Assembly (NCBI RefSeq): GCF_023101085.1
Contig: NZ_CP064703.1
Coordinates: forward strand, 2,976,001 to 3,040,000
Reading direction: 5' to 3'
From: Bradyrhizobium sp. 170
GTDB taxonomy: Bacteria; Pseudomonadota; Alphaproteobacteria; Rhizobiales; Xanthobacteraceae
Length of the DNA stretch: 64,000 nucleotides
Shown here in pieces: positions 41,596 to 49,411 of the stretch. The translations under genes were made by a program, and so were the position numbers. The notes under the pieces were generated by a model. It was not told the DNA's origin and did not search any database. It saw only the letters and a list, made by a program, of their open reading frames with translations. How positions within the stretch are numbered: position 1 is the stretch's first letter; the number at the start of each line of letters is the position of its first letter.

Positions 41596-43524
41596 ATGGC
41601 GTCAGCGAATTTCGTTGAGATAATTTCCCACTTCGCAGGATATCTGCAGATCTTCCACGATATCGCCCGCGACCGCGTCCAGTATGACGAGAGTCTCGCG
41701 CCGCGTCCGCCCGGCGATTACACCACGCTTCGGCCGAATTACGATTATCGCGTCGTGCCGGATGATATGGAGACGATGGCGGGCCCGGTGCCGGAGCTGA
41801 TGCCGGACGATCCGATCCATTTCGTTCGCGGACGCCCGCTAAAGCTGCTCCGTAGTCCGCAGGACGACGATTCCGATTTCTTTCCGCGTTCGCCGGCGCC
41901 GAGCGTCCCGCTGCCAAAACCGCCGGGTGGCGGTGGCGGAGGCGGTGCCGACCATCACGTCAGGGTGAAGTACCAGGATGGTGGTCCAGAGACCCAACTG
42001 ACGGTTCATCAATACAACTTCATGCATGACGATGACGCCAATCTGCCGGCGAATCTCCTGGTCGCCGTTGAACCTCTGATCACACAACTCAACAGCGATG
42101 CGATGGCCACCATTGAGGAGTTGGCGGCCGATGCGAACGCCGCGATTCCCGTCGACTGGCAGATGCCGCAGAGCGATGGCGGCGCCACGGATTTCCTGAT
42201 CGCTCGCGACGCGGCCTGGGCCGATGGCGGCGGTGCGCCGGATGCGCACTCGGTAACCCCTGGCTACTATGTCAACGGCGAACTGCAGGAACGGCCATCC
42301 GAAACGACGCCGCCGGCCGAGCCGCCGGAATTGCCGGACACCGGAGACGGAATCGGCCAGTGGGCCTCATTGGGCGGCAACTTCAGCATCAACGCGGCGC
42401 TGATCGTCGATATCGGCGAGTCCGCCCGCACCATGGTGGTGATGGGAGATTACTTCAAGACCGATGCCATCTTCCAGACCAACACCATTATGGACGATGA
42501 CGAGGTCCGCGTATCGGGCGGGGACCGCGAGCCAACTTCAACCAGCGATCAGAACGTCGCGACCAACATCGCCGATTTTCTTCAGAACCCCAGCATCTAC
42601 GCCGGCTTCCCGGCCCAGTTTGCCGGCGCGAACTGGATCGTCGATGTGGTCGACGGTGACTTCTACAGCGTTCATGCAGTGGCTCAGGTCAATTATCTCT
42701 CCGACAACGATGTGGCAACGCAGGTCAGCAGCAGTTCCCACTACAACCTCGTCGGAGGTTACAATACCCAGGGCAATCTGGCACAGATCCTTGACGGCAG
42801 CATTGAATACGACCTGATCATCATCAAGGGCAGCTATCACGGCCTGAACGTCATCTTTCAAAACAACATCTTGCTGGACAACGACAAGATCAAGATGGCG
42901 GCCGACGGCGCCGATCCGTCTCAATCCGTGAATTCAGGTGACAACAGCCTGTTGAACGAAGCCGCGGTTGCAAACTATGGCGGCGATACCTTTGACGAAC
43001 TGCCCGCAAACCTCGAGTTGATCGAAAGCCTGCTGGCCGCCGGCTTGACATCACTCGATCCCGAACTGGCCGGCGCCCTCATCGGCCATGGCGGTCCCCT
43101 GAAGGTCCTCTACATCACCGGCGACTATTACGACATCAATGCGATCTGGCAGACCAACATCACCTCCGACGTCGACGTGATGTATCAGCTTCAGAACCAG
43201 CCCTTGGCCGATCTGATGGCGCTTGATACCGACGGCGCGGTGACGCGGTCCGTTACCACCGGAGGCAACGAACTTGCCAATGACGCTGCGATCGTCGACG
43301 TCAACCCTGATGTGACCTACGTCAGGGGCGAGATCTACACCGATTCCATTCTGGTGCAGGCCGATCTGGTGCCGGCGGAGTCCAGTGCCGTCAACGCCAA
43401 TACCAACGCCCTAGTAACCGAACTCATTGCTTTCGTCGATGACCCTCAGGACACGACAAGCCCGCCGCCGGCAGCGATCGTCAATTCGGTGCAGTCAGAC
43501 CCGATGGCGAGCATGTTGCATTAG
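41596..43524 (+). CDS. Large repeat protein, candidate type I secretion substrate
   Basis: A 642-residue protein of unrecognised family. The N-terminal 110 residues are charged and end in a Pro/Gly-rich linker (PLPKPPGGGGGGGADHH). From about 137 to 596 it carries a diverged internal repeat: GDYFKTDAIFQTNTIMDDD (284-302), GDFYSVHAVAQVNYLSDND (354-372), GSYHGLNVIFQNNILLDND (412-430), GDYYDINAIWQTNITSDVD (509-527), a weaker copy at 578-596 and a half copy at 139-147. Spacers contain S-x-x-G-x-N and N-x-A elements. The protein is acidic, nearly Cys-free and lacks a signal peptide, as type I substrates do. The Asp/Asn clusters could bind calcium. GGGAGGT precedes the ATG. The exporter ATPase gene starts 48 bases later. 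Confidence 0.8.
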   Translation: MASANFVEIISHFAGYLQIFHDIARDRVQYDESLAPRPPGDYTTLRPNYDYRVVPDDMETMAGPVPELMPDDPIHFVRGRPLKLLRSPQDDDSDFFPRSPAPSVPLPKPPGGGGGGGADHHVRVKYQDGGPETQLTVHQYNFMHDDDANLPANLLVAVEPLITQLNSDAMATIEELAADANAAIPVDWQMPQSDGGATDFLIARDAAWADGGGAPDAHSVTPGYYVNGELQERPSETTPPAEPPELPDTGDGIGQWASLGGNFSINAALIVDIGESARTMVVMGDYFKTDAIFQTNTIMDDDEVRVSGGDREPTSTSDQNVATNIADFLQNPSIYAGFPAQFAGANWIVDVVDGDFYSVHAVAQVNYLSDNDVATQVSSSSHYNLVGGYNTQGNLAQILDGSIEYDLIIIKGSYHGLNVIFQNNILLDNDKIKMAADGADPSQSVNSGDNSLLNEAAVANYGGDTFDELPANLELIESLLAAGLTSLDPELAGALIGHGGPLKVLYITGDYYDINAIWQTNITSDVDVMYQLQNQPLADLMALDTDGAVTRSVTTGGNELANDAAIVDVNPDVTYVRGEIYTDSILVQADLVPAESSAVNANTNALVTELIAFVDDPQDTTSPPPAAIVNSVQSDPMASMLH

Positions 43525-43572
43525 CGGCGAGGGCAGTTGTTTTGCTTATTGCAGTTGCAGGAGAGTTTTCAA

Positions 43573-45762
43573 ATGTGGGGCTGGGATGATCGTCCAGGCA
43601 GCGCCGGAAGTTGTCGCCTGAGTCAGCATGACGAAGCGACGGCGAGCACGGCGAAGATAATACCGCTTCGCCCGTGGTTTGATCCTCCGCCTTCGCGCGG
43701 CGAAGATCCGGTCGTCAAATTCGCCGACGAGAAGAGTGGCGCGGCCGAAGCCAAGACCGCCGAGCCGCCGTCGGCCGAGCCATACCTGCGGGAGGTGGCC
43801 AAGACTGAGGCCAAGACTGAGGCCAGGACTCAAGCCAGAACTGAAACCAAGCCTGAAGCCAGGATTGAGGCCAAGACGGAAGCCAAGACGCCGCCGGGAT
43901 CCACCGTCGTGATCGAGCAGGCGGTTCCGGCTCCCCCGCTGCGCACCGGAGGTGACAAGGACGGTGGCGGCTCTTCAGGCGGCGGCGGTGGGGGTGGCGG
44001 CGGCGGCGGTAACTCGCCGCCGCTGCATAAGCGTTCCAGCGACAATGAATTCAGGGACGTGCTCGGCAGCGGTCTGGCGAATGCGCGCCGCAACCTGGTG
44101 ACCGTCGGGCTGTTCTCGGTTGCGGTCAACCTGCTGGTGCTCGCCATTCCGATCTACCTGTTCAACATGTCCGATCGCGTGCTGACCAGCCGCAGCACGG
44201 ACACGCTGGTGATGCTGACCATCATCGTGATCGTTGCGATCGCGGCGCATGTGCTGATGGACATGATGCGCCGCATTATCCTGATGCGGGTGGCGGTCGA
44301 GACCGAAGCTAAATTGGGCGGACCGGTGCTGAGCGCCGCCGCCAAATCCGCGCAGAGTGGATCCAGCCGCGAATTCCAGACGCTGGCCGACCTGCAGCAC
44401 CTCCGCGCGTTCATTACCGGTCCGGTATTGCTGACGATGTTCGATACGCCGGTCGCGCCGGTCTATTTCGCCGTCGTGTTCCTGATCCATCCGCATCTCG
44501 GATTCATCGTGCTGGGCTCGGGCGTTGCGCTGGTCATCGTAGCGCTGCTGAACCAGCGCGTCACCGCGATCCCGTTCAACCAGGCCAACAATTACGGCGC
44601 CAGGGCAAACCTGACGGCGGAATCGATGGCCCGCAATGCCCAGGTCATCAATGCGATGGGCATGATTCCGGAAGGCGTCCAGGTATGGGGCCGCGAGACC
44701 GTGGAGTCCCTGAAGGCACAGGTGATCGGACAGGATCGCAATATCCTGATGACGGGATTGTCGAAGTTCCTGCGGCTATGCACCCAGATCGCCATTTTGG
44801 GCTGGGGCGCATGGCTGGCGCTGGAAAGCCAGATCACCGCCGGCATGGTGATTGCGGCCTCGATCGTCGCGAGCCGCGCGTTGGCTCCGCTGGAGGGCAC
44901 CATCGAAGGCTGGCGCAGCTTCGTGCAGGCGCGTTCGGCCTATGCCCGCGTCAGGGCGCTGTTGCTGAACTCGCCGCTCAACCTGGAGCGCCTCCGCCTG
45001 CCGCGTCCCGCAGGATATCTCAATGTCGAGCGCATTCTCTACGTGCCGCCGCCGAACAAGAAGGTGATCCTGAACGGAATCAGCTTTCAATTGAAGCCCG
45101 GGGAATCGCTTGCCATCGTCGGAGACTCCGGCACCGGGAAAACCATGCTGGCTCGCATGCTGGTCGGATCCATCATCCCGACCGCCGGCAGCGTCAGGCT
45201 CGACATGATGGACCTGCGCAACTGGGATCCGCGCCAGTTCGGCGAGAGCGTCGGCTACCTGCCGCAGGACGTGCAACTGTTCCCGGCCACCATCAAGGCC
45301 AACATCGGCCGGATGCGTGACGACGCCCGCGACGAGGACGTGTTTGACGCCGCCGAGACCGCCGACGTGCATGAGATGATCTCCAGCTTTGCCCAGGGCT
45401 ACGAGACCATCGTCGGCATGGACGGCAGTCCGCTGTCGGGCGGCCAGCGGCAGCGGATCGGGTTGGCGCGCGCGTTCTACGGCAACCCGCGCCTGATCGT
45501 GCTCGACGAACCGAATTCGAATCTGGACGCCAATGGCGAGCGGGCGCTCGCCAAGGCGCTGGTGCGCGCCAAGGAGAAACAGATCACGGTGGTGACGATC
45601 ACCCAGCGCGCGGCGCTGCTGATGAGCGTCGACAAGATCATGATCCTGCATCAGGGCGCGGTGCAGGCTTTCGGCAGCCGCGACGAGATCATTCCGATGA
45701 TCACCGGCCGCAAGCCGAACAATATCCCGACCGGGCCGGGCGATCCGCCTTCGTTGAATTGA
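43573..45762 (+). CDS. Type I secretion system permease/ATPase
   Basis: A 729-residue PrtD/HlyB-class ABC exporter. The first about 155 residues are an unusual extension with KTEA-like tetrapeptide repeats (residues about 77-106) and a poly-Gly run (about 137-146). The membrane domain follows (about 175-430: LFSVAVNLLVLAIPIYLFNM, VFLIHPHLGFIVLG). The nucleotide domain then has Walker A GDSGTGKT, signature LSGGQRQRIGLARAF and Walker B LIVLDEPNSNLD. It would energise one-step export across both membranes with the HlyD-type partner encoded next and an outer-membrane TolC-like channel not found here. AGGAGA lies before the ATG at 43573. No C39 peptidase domain is seen, so substrates are not cleaved by it. 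Confidence 0.92.
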   Translation: MWGWDDRPGSAGSCRLSQHDEATASTAKIIPLRPWFDPPPSRGEDPVVKFADEKSGAAEAKTAEPPSAEPYLREVAKTEAKTEARTQARTETKPEARIEAKTEAKTPPGSTVVIEQAVPAPPLRTGGDKDGGGSSGGGGGGGGGGGNSPPLHKRSSDNEFRDVLGSGLANARRNLVTVGLFSVAVNLLVLAIPIYLFNMSDRVLTSRSTDTLVMLTIIVIVAIAAHVLMDMMRRIILMRVAVETEAKLGGPVLSAAAKSAQSGSSREFQTLADLQHLRAFITGPVLLTMFDTPVAPVYFAVVFLIHPHLGFIVLGSGVALVIVALLNQRVTAIPFNQANNYGARANLTAESMARNAQVINAMGMIPEGVQVWGRETVESLKAQVIGQDRNILMTGLSKFLRLCTQIAILGWGAWLALESQITAGMVIAASIVASRALAPLEGTIEGWRSFVQARSAYARVRALLLNSPLNLERLRLPRPAGYLNVERILYVPPPNKKVILNGISFQLKPGESLAIVGDSGTGKTMLARMLVGSIIPTAGSVRLDMMDLRNWDPRQFGESVGYLPQDVQLFPATIKANIGRMRDDARDEDVFDAAETADVHEMISSFAQGYETIVGMDGSPLSGGQRQRIGLARAFYGNPRLIVLDEPNSNLDANGERALAKALVRAKEKQITVVTITQRAALLMSVDKIMILHQGAVQAFGSRDEIIPMITGRKPNNIPTGPGDPPSLN

Positions 45763-45803
45763 TCGAGGACGTCTGCCGGGTTTGACAGCAACGAGGTTAC
45801 GCG

Positions 45804-47183
45804 ATGGCCAACAGGAAAATAGCGGACCGCACCGCGGAATCCGAAGGCACCTGGTACGATTCGCTGCCGCGATCGACCAAGCTGCCAACCGTTGCCGGTG
45901 CGCTGATCATGGCGGTGGTGCTGATGGGCTTCGGCGTCTGGGGCAACATGGCGCCGATTGCCGGCGCCGTGGTCGCCTCGGGCGTGTTCGTCGTTACCGG
46001 ACAGAACAAGATCGTGCAGCATCTCGAAGGCGGCATGATCCGCGAGATCTACGTGCGCGAAGGCGACAAGGTGGAAGCCGGGCAAATGTTGCTCGAGCTT
46101 GACGACACCGCCGCGCGTGCGGAGTTGCAGCGGCTAATTTTGCGCCGCGTCAGGTTGACGGCAATCGATGCAAGACTGCAGGCCGAGATGAGGGAGGAAC
46201 AGGATATCACGCTTCCATCCGACATAGTCAATTGGCTGGCCAATTCGCCTTTGGCTAATTCGCCCGAGGTGAAGGAAATCGTGGACAGCCAGCAGATGAC
46301 GTTTACGGCGCGCCGCAACAATCTCAACAGCGACATCAAGAGCATCCAGGAAAGCATCAACGCGCTGGAGGAGCGAATCCGGGGATCCCGGGTGCAGCTC
46401 GATGCCGTCCACCGTCAGATCGTTCTGCTCGACGAGGAAATCGTGACCAAGGACAAGCTGGTGCAGGCCGGGCTGGTGCGCAAGCCGGAACTGATGGTGC
46501 TGCAGCGGTCGAAGGCCAATCTGGAAGGCGAGGTCGGCCGCATCATGGGCGACATCGGCGATGCCAAGGAACGCATCGCCCGCGCGGTCGAGCAGATCAA
46601 TGGCGTGCGCAAGACCGCGATCAAGACCGCGGTCGAGCAGATGCACGAGATCCGCGGCGAACTGGCTGACGTCCGCGAGCGGATGCTGAGCGCCAAGGGC
46701 ATCCTCGATCGGGTCCGCGTCACAGCGCCGGTGAGCGGCGTGGTGGTGAAGCTCCGCTATCATACGCGGGGTGGCGTGGTCGAAGCCGGCAAGAACATCA
46801 TGGAGCTTCTGCCGCTGAAGGACGAACTGATCATCGAGGCGCGATTGCGGCCGCAGGACATCGACAGCGTCAAGCACGGACAGACGGCGATGGTGCGGCT
46901 GACGGCGCTGAACCAGCGCATCACGCCGATGGTCACCGGCGACGTTATCTATCTGTCGGCCGACACGCTGGCGGATGAAAAGAAGTCCCAGCAGGTGGGA
47001 CCGACCGACATCTATATCGTGCGCGTCAAGCTCAACAGCGAGGAGAGCAGGAACGTGCCGAATTTCAACCCGACGCCCGGGATGCCGGCCGAGGTCTACA
47101 TCAAGACGGCGGAACGGACGTTCTTCCAATACATCGTCAGACCGATTCACGACAGCATGATGCGCGCATTCCGGGAGCGCTAG
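45804..47183 (+). CDS. HlyD family type I secretion periplasmic adaptor
   Basis: A 459-residue membrane-fusion protein. One N-terminal span (about residues 32-54, [20 protein letters not shown]) is followed by a lipoyl half ([22 protein letters not shown]), a long coiled coil (about 110-300) and the C-terminal half ([20 protein letters not shown], then [20 protein letters not shown]). This is the PrtE/HlyD type that links the ABC exporter to a TolC-like channel. GAGGT lies before the ATG. It follows the exporter gene by 41 bases and precedes the CelD-like gene by about 40. Confidence 0.92.
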   Translation: MANRKIADRTAESEGTWYDSLPRSTKLPTVAGALIMAVVLMGFGVWGNMAPIAGAVVASGVFVVTGQNKIVQHLEGGMIREIYVREGDKVEAGQMLLELDDTAARAELQRLILRRVRLTAIDARLQAEMREEQDITLPSDIVNWLANSPLANSPEVKEIVDSQQMTFTARRNNLNSDIKSIQESINALEERIRGSRVQLDAVHRQIVLLDEEIVTKDKLVQAGLVRKPELMVLQRSKANLEGEVGRIMGDIGDAKERIARAVEQINGVRKTAIKTAVEQMHEIRGELADVRERMLSAKGILDRVRVTAPVSGVVVKLRYHTRGGVVEAGKNIMELLPLKDELIIEARLRPQDIDSVKHGQTAMVRLTALNQRITPMVTGDVIYLSADTLADEKKSQQVGPTDIYIVRVKLNSEESRNVPNFNPTPGMPAEVYIKTAERTFFQYIVRPIHDSMMRAFRER

Positions 47184-47223
47184 CCACAGAACGAGCACCT
47201 TGAACATTGGAAAGGCGTCCGCC

Positions 47224-48786
47224 GTGCATATCGACATCATCGAAACCCTGCCGTCGCTGGCCAAGCTCGAGGACAACTGGAACGCCGTCTACGACGCGGA
47301 CGACGAAGCGCAGATATTCCTGTCGTGGCAATGGCTCAACGGCTGGCTGTCCTACATCCATGGGCCGTGGTTCATCCTGGCTGCAAAAGCCGGCGAGTCC
47401 GCCGACCTGCCTTATGTTGCGTTCCTTCCCTTGCGGCTGCAGACCACGATCGAGAAATCCGACGTCATCAGCGACATGAGGATGGCCGGCAATTTCGCCG
47501 CCGACTACACCGGCATCATTTGCAGACCCGAGGCGGAGAACAAGGTCATTCCAGCCTTTGCCCGCTGCATCAGGCAGATGAATTGGGCGCGGCTCAATCT
47601 TGAAAATGTGCGGATGTCGGAGCGGCGCGTGCGGTTGCTTCTGGCCTGCTTTCCGAAAGCCAATTTCAGCTATACGGAGGTCGGCAGGGTCAACAAGGTC
47701 GACGGTATCGATAACAGTCTCTGTCCGTATCTCACGCTACCCAAGGACTGGAATGGCTATCTGGAATCGCTGAGCGCCAATACCAGGCAGAAAATCCGGC
47801 GCCTCCTGAAGCAGGTCGATACGCCCGGCGAATATCGAATAACCGTTTCAACGCCCGAGACGTTCGCGCAGGACCTCAAGACCTTGCTGGGATTCTGGGA
47901 GACGAAGTGGCGCCCTCGCAAGGGTGACAGGATCGATAGCCTGGTCCACTCGAACGGCGCCATGCTGACGCGCAGTTTTCAATCCGGCATGCTGTACCTG
48001 CCGACTTTCTGGCATCGTGACCGGCCTGTCGCGGCGCTGGCCACGCTGGTGGATCCGCGCAAGCGGGCGTTCTCGTTCTACATGACCGGACGTGACGAGA
48101 CGTTCGACGGGCCGCCGCCGGGAGTGATCCTGCACGCCTTCAGCATCCGCCACGCGATCGCGAACGGGTTTTCCGAATACGACTTCCTGCGCGGAAACGA
48201 GCCGTACAAATATTCGTTCGGCTGCGCGGAGCGCAAGATCCGCTGCACCGTTCTGGAGACCAGGAACGGCAGGAATCTCGGCGGCGGGCTCGACCCCCGC
48301 AGCATCCCGGACGTCCTGCAACTGGCGACCGAACTGCACCGGAAGGGGCAGGCGGCCGACGCCGAAGTCGGCTACCGGCGGATCCTGGAGGTTCAGCCGA
48401 AGCACGCCGACGCGTTGCACCGGCTCGGCCAGCTGCTGGCGGCGAAGGGTGACTTCGCCGCGGCCAAGCGGCAGTTCCGGATCCTGACGACGGTTCGGCC
48501 CGATGCCGCCAAGGCGTGGCAGTGCCTGGGCCAGGTCTGCGAAAGCCTCGGTCAGCACGAGGAAGCATTGCGCCAGCACCTCGAATTCATGCGGCTGCAA
48601 CCGAACCTGCCGGACGGTTTCGTCGCGGTTGGCAGGTGCATGGTCAAGCTCGGACGGATGGCGGAAATCAACGCCGCGCTGCTGGCCGCGATCGAACCGG
48701 CGAGCGCCCCGTCGATCCGGAAGTGGCGCGGTTCGCGGCGCGTGCCGGACCGGCAGACCGCCAGCGAACACTCGGCCTCTGCGTAG
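47224..48786 (+). CDS. CelD-like GNAT acyltransferase fused to TPR repeats
   Basis: A 520-residue protein. Residues about 1-365 form a GNAT/FemAB-like acyltransferase related to CelD/BcsL (IFLSWQWLNGWLSYI, LPKDWNGYLESLSANTRQKI, FYMTGRDETFDGPPPGVILH, GFSEYDFLRGNEPYKYSFG). About 375-480 contains three TPR units (AEVGYRRILEVQPKHADALH and similar). CelD-type enzymes are linked to polysaccharide or surface modification. GTG at 47224 with GGAAAGG eight bases upstream is preferred to a TTG at 47200 without a site. It lies in the same run as the type I exporter genes, so it could modify the exported proteins or an associated glycan. That link is inference. Confidence 0.85.
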   Translation: MHIDIIETLPSLAKLEDNWNAVYDADDEAQIFLSWQWLNGWLSYIHGPWFILAAKAGESADLPYVAFLPLRLQTTIEKSDVISDMRMAGNFAADYTGIICRPEAENKVIPAFARCIRQMNWARLNLENVRMSERRVRLLLACFPKANFSYTEVGRVNKVDGIDNSLCPYLTLPKDWNGYLESLSANTRQKIRRLLKQVDTPGEYRITVSTPETFAQDLKTLLGFWETKWRPRKGDRIDSLVHSNGAMLTRSFQSGMLYLPTFWHRDRPVAALATLVDPRKRAFSFYMTGRDETFDGPPPGVILHAFSIRHAIANGFSEYDFLRGNEPYKYSFGCAERKIRCTVLETRNGRNLGGGLDPRSIPDVLQLATELHRKGQAADAEVGYRRILEVQPKHADALHRLGQLLAAKGDFAAAKRQFRILTTVRPDAAKAWQCLGQVCESLGQHEEALRQHLEFMRLQPNLPDGFVAVGRCMVKLGRMAEINAALLAAIEPASAPSIRKWRGSRRVPDRQTASEHSASA

Positions 48787-48839
48787 GACGGATTTGCCGG
48801 AATTGTCCGGTTGGCAGGCACGCGGGTGCGGAGGACAGC

Positions 48840-48983
48840 ATGCTCACGATGACAAGAAACGTCAGGCGTTGGCTGACGGCCGCAATGATCTCCGGCGCGC
48901 CACCATTCGTCAATCGCATGGTGCGCCGGTGGATTTCCCGCCATGCATTCGAGACCGAGCGTATTTCCTTGCCGGGCGCGTAG
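48840..48983 (+). CDS. Small basic protein, unrecognised
   Basis: A 47-codon frame from an ATG with a very good GGAGGA site. The product MLTMTRNVRRWLTAAMISGA and onward is basic and amphipathic, with RRW repeats (NVRRWL, MVRRWIS). It abuts the next ORF: its TAG is directly followed by that ORF's ATG. The ribosome site and position favour a real gene; the function is unknown. Confidence 0.45.
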   Translation: MLTMTRNVRRWLTAAMISGAPPFVNRMVRRWISRHAFETERISLPGA

Positions 48984-49313
48984 ATGAACCCCGATCCGAG
49001 GAGGCGATCTCATAAAGAACCGCCCGATCAGCAGCCTCCGCTGCCTGAACGGACGCGCATCAAGATGAGCGCGCTCGGAGCGACGCGATGCCCGAATCTC
49101 GCCGGCCGGCAAGGGGTCATCATTGGTTCAGGCCGCTATCGCAGCACCGTCCGCGTCATGTTCGACGATTTCAAGTCGCCGACCTCGCTGCACAGCACCT
49201 ACATCGAACCCGTGGTCGAGGAAGAACAATCTCCCCACCGGGGCCGGAGCGGCACGCCCCGACAGGGAGCAACCCGCGCGAATGCGGGTGGCCGGGGACT
49301 TTGTTCCGATTGA
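48984..49313 (+). CDS. Small conserved-type hypothetical protein
   Basis: A 109-residue frame. The middle part (MSALGATRCPNLAGRQGVII, RSTVRVMFDDFKSPTSLH, STYIEPV) resembles small hypothetical proteins I recall from Bradyrhizobium, with a compact beta-rich, SH3-like pattern. The real start may be the internal Met at 49065. The C-terminal 30 residues are Gly/Arg-rich and may be unstructured. No strong ribosome site is seen for either start, so it may be translated by coupling to the preceding small ORF. Confidence 0.5.
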   Translation: MNPDPRRRSHKEPPDQQPPLPERTRIKMSALGATRCPNLAGRQGVIIGSGRYRSTVRVMFDDFKSPTSLHSTYIEPVVEEEQSPHRGRSGTPRQGATRANAGGRGLCSD

Positions 49314-49411
49314 AGTCGTCCAGGTTCCGGTCGGCCGGAACCGTCTTGGCCGCAAAACGTTGATTTGTTGTCGGGCGAACGTGCGTTACGCGATCCCGCA
49401 TCCGCTTTCAT

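Noticed and set aside
40643..43524. Naming the two repeat proteins as RTX toxins or adhesins.
   Set aside because: No GGxGxDxUx nonapeptides are present. Asp/Asn-rich motifs and exporter proximity alone do not justify the name.
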